Shown: piece by piece, positions 1 through 6,411 of the stretch
How positions within the stretch are numbered: the stretch's first letter is position 1
Layout of the letters: every line of letters starts with the position of its first letter
Notes under the pieces: model-generated
What the model saw: the letters and a program-made list of their open reading frames with translations, nothing else
Database searches by the model: none
What the model was told of the DNA's origin: nothing
Program-made: the position numbers and the translations under genes
NCBI GenBank assembly: GCA_003485905.1
Contig: DNHK01000300.1
Coordinates: 1 to 13,463, forward strand
DNA length: 13,463 nt
Origin: Gammaproteobacteria bacterium
Lineage (GTDB): Bacteria; Pseudomonadota; Gammaproteobacteria; Arenicellales; Arenicellaceae
Reading direction: 5' to 3'

Positions 1-262
1 TAGCCGCAAATTGATTTTCAAGCGCCTCACTGCGAGCCTCTAAAGTAGCTCGTTCAGCCTGCAAAGCGGCTACCATTCCAGCCTGATCTGCCGAAGACCC
101 AAATTGTTGCTCTCGTTGAGTTGCCTGATCAGATTTTTGCAAGGTTCCGGTGCGAACCTCTTCAAGTAAATCGTCAAGGGCATCTGCAGACGCCTGCATA
201 GGAAAGACAGAAACTGCCAGAAACGCCGCAAAAATTGAAATTAAAGATAAATGATGTTTCAT
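1..262 (-). CDS. Exported ExbB/TolQ-type proton-channel protein, TtpC-like (N-terminal fragment)
   Basis: The gene runs off the left edge, so only 87 N-terminal residues are visible. They begin with MKHHLSLISIF, a hydrophobic signal peptide ending around ASA|DA (about residue 26). A charged, helical, coiled-coil-prone stretch follows, with ALDDLLEEVRTG, an EQQF segment, and LEARSEALENQF near the edge. This signal peptide plus coiled-coil head is typical of the long MotA/TolQ/ExbB family members called TtpC in TonB2 systems. The proton-channel membrane domain would lie outside the window. The ATG at 262-260 follows the TAG of the DUF3450 gene after a single base, and an AGAGGG sits about 8 bases upstream inside that gene, so translation is probably coupled. 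Family assignment rests on the N-terminal pattern and the DUF3450 neighbour. The expected next genes (exbB, exbD, tonB, a TPR protein) cannot be seen. Confidence 0.75.
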   Translation of the reverse strand, partial: MKHHLSLISIFAAFLAVSVFPMQASADALDDLLEEVRTGTLQKSDQATQREQQFGSSADQAGMVAALQAERATLEARSEALENQFAA

Positions 263-263
263 G

Positions 264-950
264 CTACACACCCTCTGGCGCTGGAGTTGGAATGTTCAAT
301 AATTCAGGCGCAACTAATTTTGCTGCGACCCGAATCGCCGTACGAATATATCGATTATTTGTATCTGGTAATATTACAAAGCTGCCACTGGCTCGATCCC
401 ACATTCCGGAAACGTTACCATCTTTAGTTTGATAGTAAAGTGCCAACCGACCTACACGCAACATATCCACCTCTACATCACTACCTTCTATAGTTATAGT
501 GTCCGCGTAAGCTTCATATGTGTTGCCGTACTCTGTTTCGATAGTATAAATATCCATAATATTGCGGAATCGATCAGACATCGATGCGGCAGGATCTACC
601 ATTAAACTTTTAAGCTGGCCAACACTGCTTAAACGCGTGTCCATATGAAATGGCAAGTCCGCGCTAATAAATGTTTCCAGAGCTGAAAGCATCTTCCCTA
701 GCAAATCTGCCACCTGAGGAGCAAGGCTTCCAGATTGTACGATTGAATCGCGAATCTCGGTTTCAGCGACTCCCTGTCCAGCAATCTGATCGGCCAATTG
801 GTCGTTATAAACTTTTATCGCCTCAACCAGTTTATTCTCACGGGCGAACTCTTCCTCGACTGTTTGTGCTGAAGCAACACCTACTGAGCCAATACAAATT
901 GTGGCAATTGCTACAACCTGCGAAGCTCGTTTCAATACGGATCTAATCAT
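264..950 (-). CDS. DUF3450 family periplasmic protein of a TonB2-type operon
   Basis: This 228-residue protein has an N-terminal signal peptide (hydrophobic residues 11-26, probable cleavage ASA|QT near 28). A helical, Glu/Gln-rich stretch follows at about 31-90. The conserved body has LETFISADLPFHMDTR near 91-106, a DRFRNIMDIYTIETEYG segment near 126-142, AYADTI, then VDMLRVGRLALYYQT and a GMWD motif. These match the DUF3450 family, whose length is usually around 250 residues. Members sit directly upstream of ttpC-exbB-exbD-tonB genes and are thought to act in the periplasm with that energy-transducing complex. Their biochemical role is not established. The gene is probably first in its operon, because about 1 kb of non-coding DNA precedes it. 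The ATG at 950 lacks a strong Shine-Dalgarno sequence. It was chosen because it gives the complete signal peptide. Confidence 0.88.
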   Translation of the reverse strand: MIRSVLKRASQVVAIATICIGSVGVASAQTVEEEFARENKLVEAIKVYNDQLADQIAGQGVAETEIRDSIVQSGSLAPQVADLLGKMLSALETFISADLPFHMDTRLSSVGQLKSLMVDPAASMSDRFRNIMDIYTIETEYGNTYEAYADTITIEGSDVEVDMLRVGRLALYYQTKDGNVSGMWDRASGSFVILPDTNNRYIRTAIRVAAKLVAPELLNIPTPAPEGV

Positions 951-981
951 TTCGTTTTTAACCTCTGGTAATGCAGTCTGA

Positions 982-1011
982 ATATTGTCTGTTCATTCGA
1001 TTAACCGTCAA
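982..1011 (-). promoter_or_regulatory. Possible sigma-70 promoter for the DUF3450 operon
   Basis: On the minus strand TTGACG (1011-1006, five of six to the -35 consensus) is followed after 18 bases by CAATAT (987-982, a poor -10). This lies about 32 bases before the DUF3450 start codon. It is the best pair I could find between that gene and the empty region, but the -10 is weak. No convincing Fur box overlaps it. Confidence 0.25.
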
Positions 1012-1395
1012 ATCATTTCAATATTTCGATCTGTTAACTGACTATAACCGCCAGATGCATCAGCGGCGCTACACAAAGAACTAGCAACCGGCTAGCCCAA
1101 TCAATTCAAATCTATCAACGATTTGTGCAGACGAAGGTCTAAACACAAGAGAAACTTGGTGCTACAAACAGCTCCCAATCTACACGCCCCTACTTGCTAA
1201 GCAAGGAGGCGTCATGCACAGACACCTGTTATGAGAGATTCTCGAATTACGCCGACGCTAAATATGCACCGCATATAAGCCGCACAATTAACTTACAAGC
1301 ATACTACCCTAGCGCTTTCCTGACGCTTTATCTCTCAGTGGCTGGTGGCCCCTCTTCTATTATTATAGGTTGGACAATGTAAATCTTATCCCTAA

Positions 1396-1427
1396 TTCTT
1401 TTACGCATCACAAAACAACGTAAAGAA
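1396..1427. repeat. Imperfect inverted repeat in the empty region
   Basis: The left arm TTCTTTTACG (1396-1405) pairs with the right arm CGTAAAGAA (1419-1427) if one T is bulged. The loop is 13 bases (catcacaaaacaa). No T-tract follows on either strand, so it is not a standard intrinsic terminator. It could be a protein-binding dyad, part of an RNA structure, or chance in AT-rich DNA. Confidence 0.3.
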
Positions 1428-1998
1428 AGTATCGGGAAAATATAAACATTCGGTTTAGCCAACCTACATATTCGCCTTAACTAATCACACTACGACTTGG
1501 CAAGACTCCTGTAATTCATCAAGAAATCCTCACCAAACACCCTATTCTGTTCTCGAATTTTTGAGTGTAAGCCGCACTGCACGTGGAACTATACACGATC
1601 AAATAAGTTAGACAACATGAAAATTATTGATTTTTTGGAACGACTATATTGAGAGACCGATCAAAAATATTAATGTCTTATTTTGTTCAGCACAAATCAA
1701 CAGGCCAGCTAACTGATTAAAATCAAACATATACACTCGTCCTCATTATTAATGTTTCGTGCAAATAAAAAGTGCGTTACTAACTAAGGTTAATTTCGCT
1801 CGCGGGCGAACAATATTTCGCTTATTATCAGGTCTAGACTGGCTCTTTATTAAGCGCGAGCAAACACTTTTCTGACATGCTGACACAGCAAAGTAAATCA
1901 GTTGATTCCAGACGCTCAGAGCCGCCTTGTCTCTTAAATCTAGTGAATGGGCCCACTGGCAAGACGCCCGCACAGTTTTTTCTTACTGAGCGATTATA

Positions 1999-4068
1999 AT
2001 GAAAGGGATATCACTTAGCGCCGGCTTAGCACAGTATTCCGCTTGGCGAACGCAGGTGCAATCAGCTGTAGCTGAATACCGCGATTGGCTGCGCACAGAA
2101 AACCTTAGTGATCTGCAAACCCACAGCCAATTAGAGCAGATTCTTACCACGCTCCGAGATGATCATATTAGGGTAGCCTTCGTTGCTGAATTCTCGCGCG
2201 GAAAAACTGAGCTTATTAACGCAATATTTTTCGGTCATCTTCGGCGACGAATACTACCGAGTGGGATTGGCCGCACTACAATGTGCCCCACCGAGCTCTT
2301 GTATGACCCCGACCAGCCCCCCTCTGTTCGGTTGCTACCTATCGAAACCCGAGCGCAAAACACACCAATGTACGATTTTCGTGCCGATGTTAAAGCTTGG
2401 CGTGAAGTAAAGCCCAATCCTGATGACCCAAAACAAATTTCGCAATCGCTCACACACCTAACCGACATTCTACATGTCACTCCAGAGCAGGCAAAAAGGC
2501 TTGACCTCCCTGTGATGGATGAAACCGGTGATGAAAGCAATCAATTGGGCATGGTAGAAATCCCCCGCTGGCGTCACGCTTTGATAAATTTGCCCCATCC
2601 TCTACTTGAACAAGGATTAGTTATTCTTGACACCCCAGGCTTGAACGCTATTGGAGCAGAGCCAGATCTAACCATAAATCAGCTTGGCTCGGCACATGCA
2701 GTAGTGTTTATTCTTGGCACAGACACTGGCGTAACAAAGTCAGACCTTGAGCTTTGGAAGAAGCATATCTATCTGGATGATCACGAAGCTAACAGCAAAA
2801 GCCGACTCGCTGTCCTAAATAAAATAGATACGTTGCAAGATGACCTAAAACAAGAGCAACAAATACAGTTAGAAATTAAATCTCAGGTAAATCGAACTGC
2901 CGAAATTTTACATTTAGACCCTAAAAATGTATTTCCGCTTTCAGCACAGCAAGGCTTGCTTGGCAAAGCAAAAGGAGACGCCGCATTATACGCATCCAGC
3001 CGGGTTGCCGATTTGGAGCAAGCCTTGGCTAGCCGTATTGTTCCCTCTAAACTTGAAATTGTACGCAGCCGAATTGATTCCGAGCTCGGGAATATTCTAG
3101 ATTCTGGTAATGCACTATTGACTAAGCGCCTGGGGGATGTAGACGAACACATTTCGGATATGCAGCAATTACGTGCAAAGAACACTGAAGTTGTTGACCA
3201 TATAATGGCGAAAGCGCAGCGAGAGAAAGAACTGCTAGAACGAAATATGCAGCGGTTTCAATCGATACGCTCAATATTCACTAGACAAAGCAATGCCCTA
3301 TTTAGCTCACTTAGCATGGATGGCCTGCATCGCGAAATTGCTGCGACCAAATTGCTTATGTCCAATTGTTTAACAACGCTCACAATTCAACGATGCATAA
3401 ACGATTTTTTTGCTTCGATATTGCGTAGCATTGATCAAGCAATAGACCAAGCAGATGAGATTAGTTCTTTGTGCACTAAAGTTTACCAAGAATTTGAAGA
3501 CGAACATGGATTAGGACAAGTAAGGCCACGCCCCCTCAATCTCGGTCGATACCGACAGCAAGTGCTTCGCCTGGAGCGCAAGCATTCTGATTTTAAAAGT
3601 ACGGGACGATTATTTCTGCGCGAACAGATGTCTATCACTAATCGCTTTTACGACACCGTCGGCACTGTTACTAAATTAATTTATATGAAAGCAGCAAAAG
3701 ATGCCTCCGACTGGAGTAAAAGTCTGATGTTGCCACTGGAAACGCAAGTACGCGAGCATCACGGCCAATTGCGCCGCAGAGTTGAAAGCGTAAAAAGAAT
3801 CCACAACGCGGCTGATACCGTAGATGAAAGGCTAGAAGAACTTGAGCTAAATAAAGCTGGTATTTCTGATCAGCGTGATGAAATGCGCAAGCTATCAGAT
3901 CAAGTCCGACTAAGCCTCTACAACAAGCCAGGAACTGATCAAGCTGAGAACGAACTACGTAACTCTGTTGCCGCTCGTAATACAAAAAACAGCCCACCGC
4001 AGACTCACTCAGGCGAACAAAGTGAGAATGTTGTGTTAGCTGTGAGCACTAGTACAATGAGACCATAG
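1999..4068 (+). CDS. Bacterial dynamin-like GTPase
   Basis: This 689-residue protein has a dynamin-type GTPase domain at about 55-350. G1 is AEFSRGKT (63-70), G2 lies in GRTTMCPTEL (91-100), G3 is DTPG (211-214), G4 is NKID (274-277), and a G5-like LSAQQG lies near 314-319. A long insert of about 110 residues separates G2 and G3. Residues 350-640 are almost wholly helical and rich in charged heptad-like segments, for example around 380-420 and 590-635, as expected for the stalk of a dynamin. The last 50 residues are polar and probably disordered. No signal peptide or clear membrane span is seen, so a cytoplasmic or peripheral membrane protein is likely. Known relatives bind and reshape membranes, but the role of this subgroup is unknown. 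The first G1 residue is Ala, where Gly is usual. The ATG at 1999 has only a weak GAG ahead of it. No better start exists before G1. Two lipoprotein genes follow on the same strand. Confidence 0.9.
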   Translation: MKGISLSAGLAQYSAWRTQVQSAVAEYRDWLRTENLSDLQTHSQLEQILTTLRDDHIRVAFVAEFSRGKTELINAIFFGHLRRRILPSGIGRTTMCPTELLYDPDQPPSVRLLPIETRAQNTPMYDFRADVKAWREVKPNPDDPKQISQSLTHLTDILHVTPEQAKRLDLPVMDETGDESNQLGMVEIPRWRHALINLPHPLLEQGLVILDTPGLNAIGAEPDLTINQLGSAHAVVFILGTDTGVTKSDLELWKKHIYLDDHEANSKSRLAVLNKIDTLQDDLKQEQQIQLEIKSQVNRTAEILHLDPKNVFPLSAQQGLLGKAKGDAALYASSRVADLEQALASRIVPSKLEIVRSRIDSELGNILDSGNALLTKRLGDVDEHISDMQQLRAKNTEVVDHIMAKAQREKELLERNMQRFQSIRSIFTRQSNALFSSLSMDGLHREIAATKLLMSNCLTTLTIQRCINDFFASILRSIDQAIDQADEISSLCTKVYQEFEDEHGLGQVRPRPLNLGRYRQQVLRLERKHSDFKSTGRLFLREQMSITNRFYDTVGTVTKLIYMKAAKDASDWSKSLMLPLETQVREHHGQLRRRVESVKRIHNAADTVDERLEELELNKAGISDQRDEMRKLSDQVRLSLYNKPGTDQAENELRNSVAARNTKNSPPQTHSGEQSENVVLAVSTSTMRP

Positions 4069-4138
4069 CCATCTAGCGTTAACAGTGCGCACTCAACAAC
4101 AATCAACCACATTTATTCACAATATGAGAATCAAGCCA

Positions 4139-4462
4139 ATGACCTCCAGTAAATTCGCTATAACCGTTTTAGTGCTAGCCGTCCTCTCAGGATGCGCTCA
4201 CTATGGTGCCGCCCAAATTGTTTCTACGCCTTCCGGCGCCGAAGTTATAAATCTCGATGACGGCACGCTTTTAGGGGTTACCCCAGCGACCGTGTGGTGG
4301 AAAGACAGCGGTGGCAGCCGGAAAAATGTAACCGTTCGATTTAAAAAACCTGGGTACAAAGAAAAAGTTACCCAATTTTGGTTAAGCATGCGTCACACCT
4401 CGCAAGCAAAAGCGCTTGCTGAACCTCAGCTGATTGAAGTGAATATCGAAGAGTCCAACTAG
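4139..4462 (+). CDS. Small PEGA-domain lipoprotein
   Basis: From the ATG at 4139 the protein has 107 residues. It has a lipoprotein signal peptide, with K5, a hydrophobic core FAITVLVLAV, and lipobox LSGC giving Cys19. The +2 residue is Ala, not Asp, so sorting to the outer membrane by Lol is likely. The mature part begins with a PEGA-like beta domain: IVSTPSGAEV, then DDGTLLGVTPATV, then VTVRFKKPGYKEKV. PEGA domains are small surface-layer or envelope-associated modules without known catalysis. In-frame starts also exist at 4085 (GTG) and 4124 (ATG). I prefer 4139 because it gives a normal signal peptide and has GAGA 9 bases upstream. The gene lies 70 bases after the dynamin-like gene and 20 before a second, similarly built lipoprotein. 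Function is unknown. Confidence 0.83.
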   Translation: MTSSKFAITVLVLAVLSGCAHYGAAQIVSTPSGAEVINLDDGTLLGVTPATVWWKDSGGSRKNVTVRFKKPGYKEKVTQFWLSMRHTSQAKALAEPQLIEVNIEESN

Positions 4463-4482
4463 TAATTTGTCGGAGCAATAAA

Positions 4483-4842
4483 ATGAAAAGTTCAATAAAA
4501 GTTATTCTAATCACCCTTATTACCGGACTCGCCTTGGGTTGTGCCAGCACGCGCGATGTGCCGCTAACCATACATTCAGATCCATTGGGAGCAATAGTAT
4601 TAATGCAGACCGGATATGAAGACGGGACCCAGTCTGATTGGATACTGCTAGGAAATAGTCCTGTGCAAGTAACTCGAAATATCAGCACAAAAAATGCCAC
4701 GACTATTTCCCTTAAAGTAATCAAAGAGGGTTACTTCGAACAAATAAAGGCGTGGGACATTGATGACTTTTTTAAAGAGCATAAGCAACAAGATCGAATC
4801 TTATGGGTTCCCCATCTGGTAGAAAGCAAAGCCTCTGGCTAG
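4483..4842 (+). CDS. Second small PEGA-like lipoprotein
   Basis: This 119-residue protein has a signal peptide with lipobox LALGC (Cys20, followed by Ala, again fitting the outer membrane). The mature part reads IHSDPLGAIVLM, then DWILLGNSPVQV, then TISLKVIKEGYFEQIKAW. This has the same order as the preceding gene: S-x-P-x-G-A, then LLG-x-(T/S)P, then a K-x-GY turn. It is therefore probably a divergent relative or ancient duplicate, with an extra acidic stretch near the C-terminus (DIDDFFKEH). A good Shine-Dalgarno GGAG (4472-4475) lies 7 bases before the ATG. It is the last gene of the dynamin-lipoprotein unit and is followed by a strong terminator. No enzymatic motif is visible and the role is unknown. 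Confidence 0.82.
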   Translation: MKSSIKVILITLITGLALGCASTRDVPLTIHSDPLGAIVLMQTGYEDGTQSDWILLGNSPVQVTRNISTKNATTISLKVIKEGYFEQIKAWDIDDFFKEHKQQDRILWVPHLVESKASG

Positions 4843-4904
4843 ACATCCTCATAAGTAAAATTAGTGATTATTTCGCACACACACGCGAAGCTAAAAGTTC
4901 GAAT

Positions 4905-4955
4905 GATAAAGCCCCAAGTTAATAATTAACTTGGGGCTTTATCTTTTAGTTTTTC
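4905..4955. terminator. Bidirectional intrinsic terminator
   Basis: Two perfect 19-base arms (4905-4923 and 4925-4943) flank a single central base. The stem contains AAGCCCCAAG/CTTGGGGCTT. On the plus strand it is followed by TTTTAGTTTTTC (4944-4955). On the minus strand the stem is followed by a less regular T-rich stretch. It sits between the convergent lipoprotein and ferredoxin genes and can serve both units. Confidence 0.93.
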
Positions 4956-4987
4956 TAGTACAAATTGCTAAAAATTAAAACAACGGT

Positions 4988-5239
<252 letters not shown>

Positions 5240-5262
5240 TCAAGCTCCCTGTATCAATCGAT

Positions 5263-5742
5263 TCACGAATACTTGTCTACTAGAGCCTTCTGAACCTCTG
5301 GCGGCACAAAGCTACTAACATCACCGCCAAAACTAGCAATTTCTTTTACTAAAGAAGAAGAAACAAAGTTATTCGCTTCAGAGGGCGTTAAAAATACCGT
5401 CTCCAAATCAGGTGCCAATCTACGATTTGCAGAAGCCAGCTGAAACTCAAATTCAAAATCCGATACTGCACGCAAACCCCTAACCAGCACCCGAGCCCCT
5501 AGTTCAGCTGCAAAATCAATCAATAGAGAATTAAAACCTACAACTTCTATTTTCGGATTACTACCGAGTGTTTGTTGTATGAGCTGTACACGCTCATCTA
5601 GACCAAATAAGGGTGACTTCTTAGGGCTTATCGCAACCGCCACATAGAGTTTGTCAAAAATCTGACAGGCGCGCTCAACAAGATCAAGATGACCGTTGGT
5701 TACCGGATCAAAGGTTCCCGGGTACATTGCAATTTGTGGCAT
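5263..5742 (-). CDS. coaD: Phosphopantetheine adenylyltransferase
   Basis: CoaD transfers AMP from ATP to 4'-phosphopantetheine to make dephospho-coenzyme A, the penultimate step of CoA synthesis in the cytoplasm. The 159-residue length is normal. Visible family motifs are [14 protein letters not shown] (7-20), with the nucleotidyltransferase T/HxGH signature as TNGH (15-18), then [12 protein letters not shown] (88-99), and SSSLVKEIA (128-136), which contacts the nucleotide. The ATG at 5742 has GGAG a few bases upstream. It follows rsmD after 88 bases, an arrangement common in proteobacteria. The gap holds only a small CCATAA/TTATGG hairpin (5803-5820) without a T-tract, so read-through from rsmD is likely. 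Confidence 0.97.
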   Translation of the reverse strand: MPQIAMYPGTFDPVTNGHLDLVERACQIFDKLYVAVAISPKKSPLFGLDERVQLIQQTLGSNPKIEVVGFNSLLIDFAAELGARVLVRGLRAVSDFEFEFQLASANRRLAPDLETVFLTPSEANNFVSSSLVKEIASFGGDVSSFVPPEVQKALVDKYS

Positions 5743-5830
5743 CTATTCTCCAGATTCAGTTCAGAAATTATGTAGGCCCAATAGTCAAATCCATCATCCC
5801 AGCCATAAAGACGATTATGGTGGACTTCAA

Positions 5831-6388
5831 TTAAGCTATTTGAAACAGTTCATAGCGTACATCACCAGCCGTTTTCGATCGAATTTTCTGCCACGATTCC
5901 GGCACAAAGTTCACTACCGCATTAGTTGAAGTCTCTATATACATCAACGCATTCTTAGCAAAATAGTTACCTTCAACTAACTGGGTAATCACCTCAAAAT
6001 AAAGATCGGATTGATACGGAGGATCCAGAAACACCAAATCAAACTTGCGCTCAGTCAGTACCAAGCCCAGATCTGTAGCGTTTTGTTGTATTACTTCGGC
6101 CTCCGCATCCAATACCTCTCGGATTTCGCGAATTGCACCGCACAGCTTTTTATTACTTTCGATAAAGAGTACCTTACTAGCACCACGTGACAAAGCCTCA
6201 AAGCCCAAAACACCCGTACCAGCACAAATGTCTAGAACGACTGTATCTTGAATCGTGGGCATTAACCAATTAAACAGTGTTTCTCGAACTCGATCAGGCG
6301 TTGGGCGCAAACCAGCCTCATTCAGCACAGGCAGTTTACGTCCCCGCCATCGGCCACCTATGATGCGAACAGAAGACAGCGCGCGCAC
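5831..6388 (-). CDS. rsmD: 16S rRNA m2G966 methyltransferase
   Basis: RsmD methylates N2 of G966 in 16S rRNA using S-adenosylmethionine during 30S assembly. The 185-residue protein shows the RNA-side N-terminus IIGGRWRGRKLP (9-20), RPTPDRVRETLFNWL (28-42), the SAM-binding motif I VLDICAGTGVLGFEALSRGA (51-70), and the catalytic motif IV FDLVFLDPPY (116-125). All are typical of the family, though motif I has ICAGTG where many relatives have CFAGSG. The start is GTG (6388-6386), supported by GGAG (6399-6396) 7 bases ahead. It begins 23 bases after the M16 partner gene ends and is probably co-transcribed with it. Confidence 0.96.
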   Translation of the reverse strand: MRALSSVRIIGGRWRGRKLPVLNEAGLRPTPDRVRETLFNWLMPTIQDTVVLDICAGTGVLGFEALSRGASKVLFIESNKKLCGAIREIREVLDAEAEVIQQNATDLGLVLTERKFDLVFLDPPYQSDLYFEVITQLVEGNYFAKNALMYIETSTNAVVNFVPESWQKIRSKTAGDVRYELFQIA

Positions 6389-6411
6389 CTGTATACTCCG
6401 CTTTAGCTCCT

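Larger units (their letters stand above)
951..1998. other. Long intergenic region between divergent genes
   Basis: About 1,050 bases separate the DUF3450 gene (minus) from the dynamin-like gene (plus). The region is AT-rich. The short reading frames in it (for example 1194-1382 plus and 1749-1973 minus) do not look like proteins of known families and lack good start signals. I see no tRNA fold, no transposase remnant and no direct-repeat array. Structured spots are a small CTAGC/GCTAG inverted repeat near 1081-1095, a CTTGC/GCAAG hairpin near 1193-1205 beside a perfect AAGGAGG, and the inverted repeat at 1396-1427. The region must hold the promoters of both flanking units. It could also hold a small RNA, which cannot be shown from sequence alone. 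Confidence 0.6.

Noticed and set aside
1006..1035. Possible Fur box upstream of the TonB2-type operon
   Set aside because: The AT-rich stretch has only scattered matches to the GATAAT repeats, with no 19-base dyad.
1194..1382. Open reading frame of 62 codons on the plus strand
   Set aside because: It starts with TTG, has no ribosome binding site in frame, and its composition (mixed Cys, Tyr, Ser) resembles no family I know. The strong AAGGAGG nearby belongs to a different frame.
1749..1973. Open reading frame of 74 codons on the minus strand
   Set aside because: It has a GTG start without a Shine-Dalgarno sequence, no recognisable domain and no conserved neighbour. Chance is more likely than a gene, although a decayed remnant cannot be excluded.
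1995..2000. TATAAT hexamer just before the dynamin-like gene
   Set aside because: It overlaps the ATG start codon and has no -35 partner. Using it would place the transcript start inside the coding region, upstream of no suitable start codon.
4368..4724. 118-codon open frame antisense to the two lipoprotein genes
   Set aside because: The plus-strand genes have lipoboxes, a good Shine-Dalgarno sequence and PEGA-like patterns. The antisense frame has none of these.
5803..5820. CCATAA/TTATGG hairpin between rsmD and coaD as a terminator
   Set aside because: The stem is only 6 bp, AT-rich and lacks a T-tract, so it should not separate the two genes.
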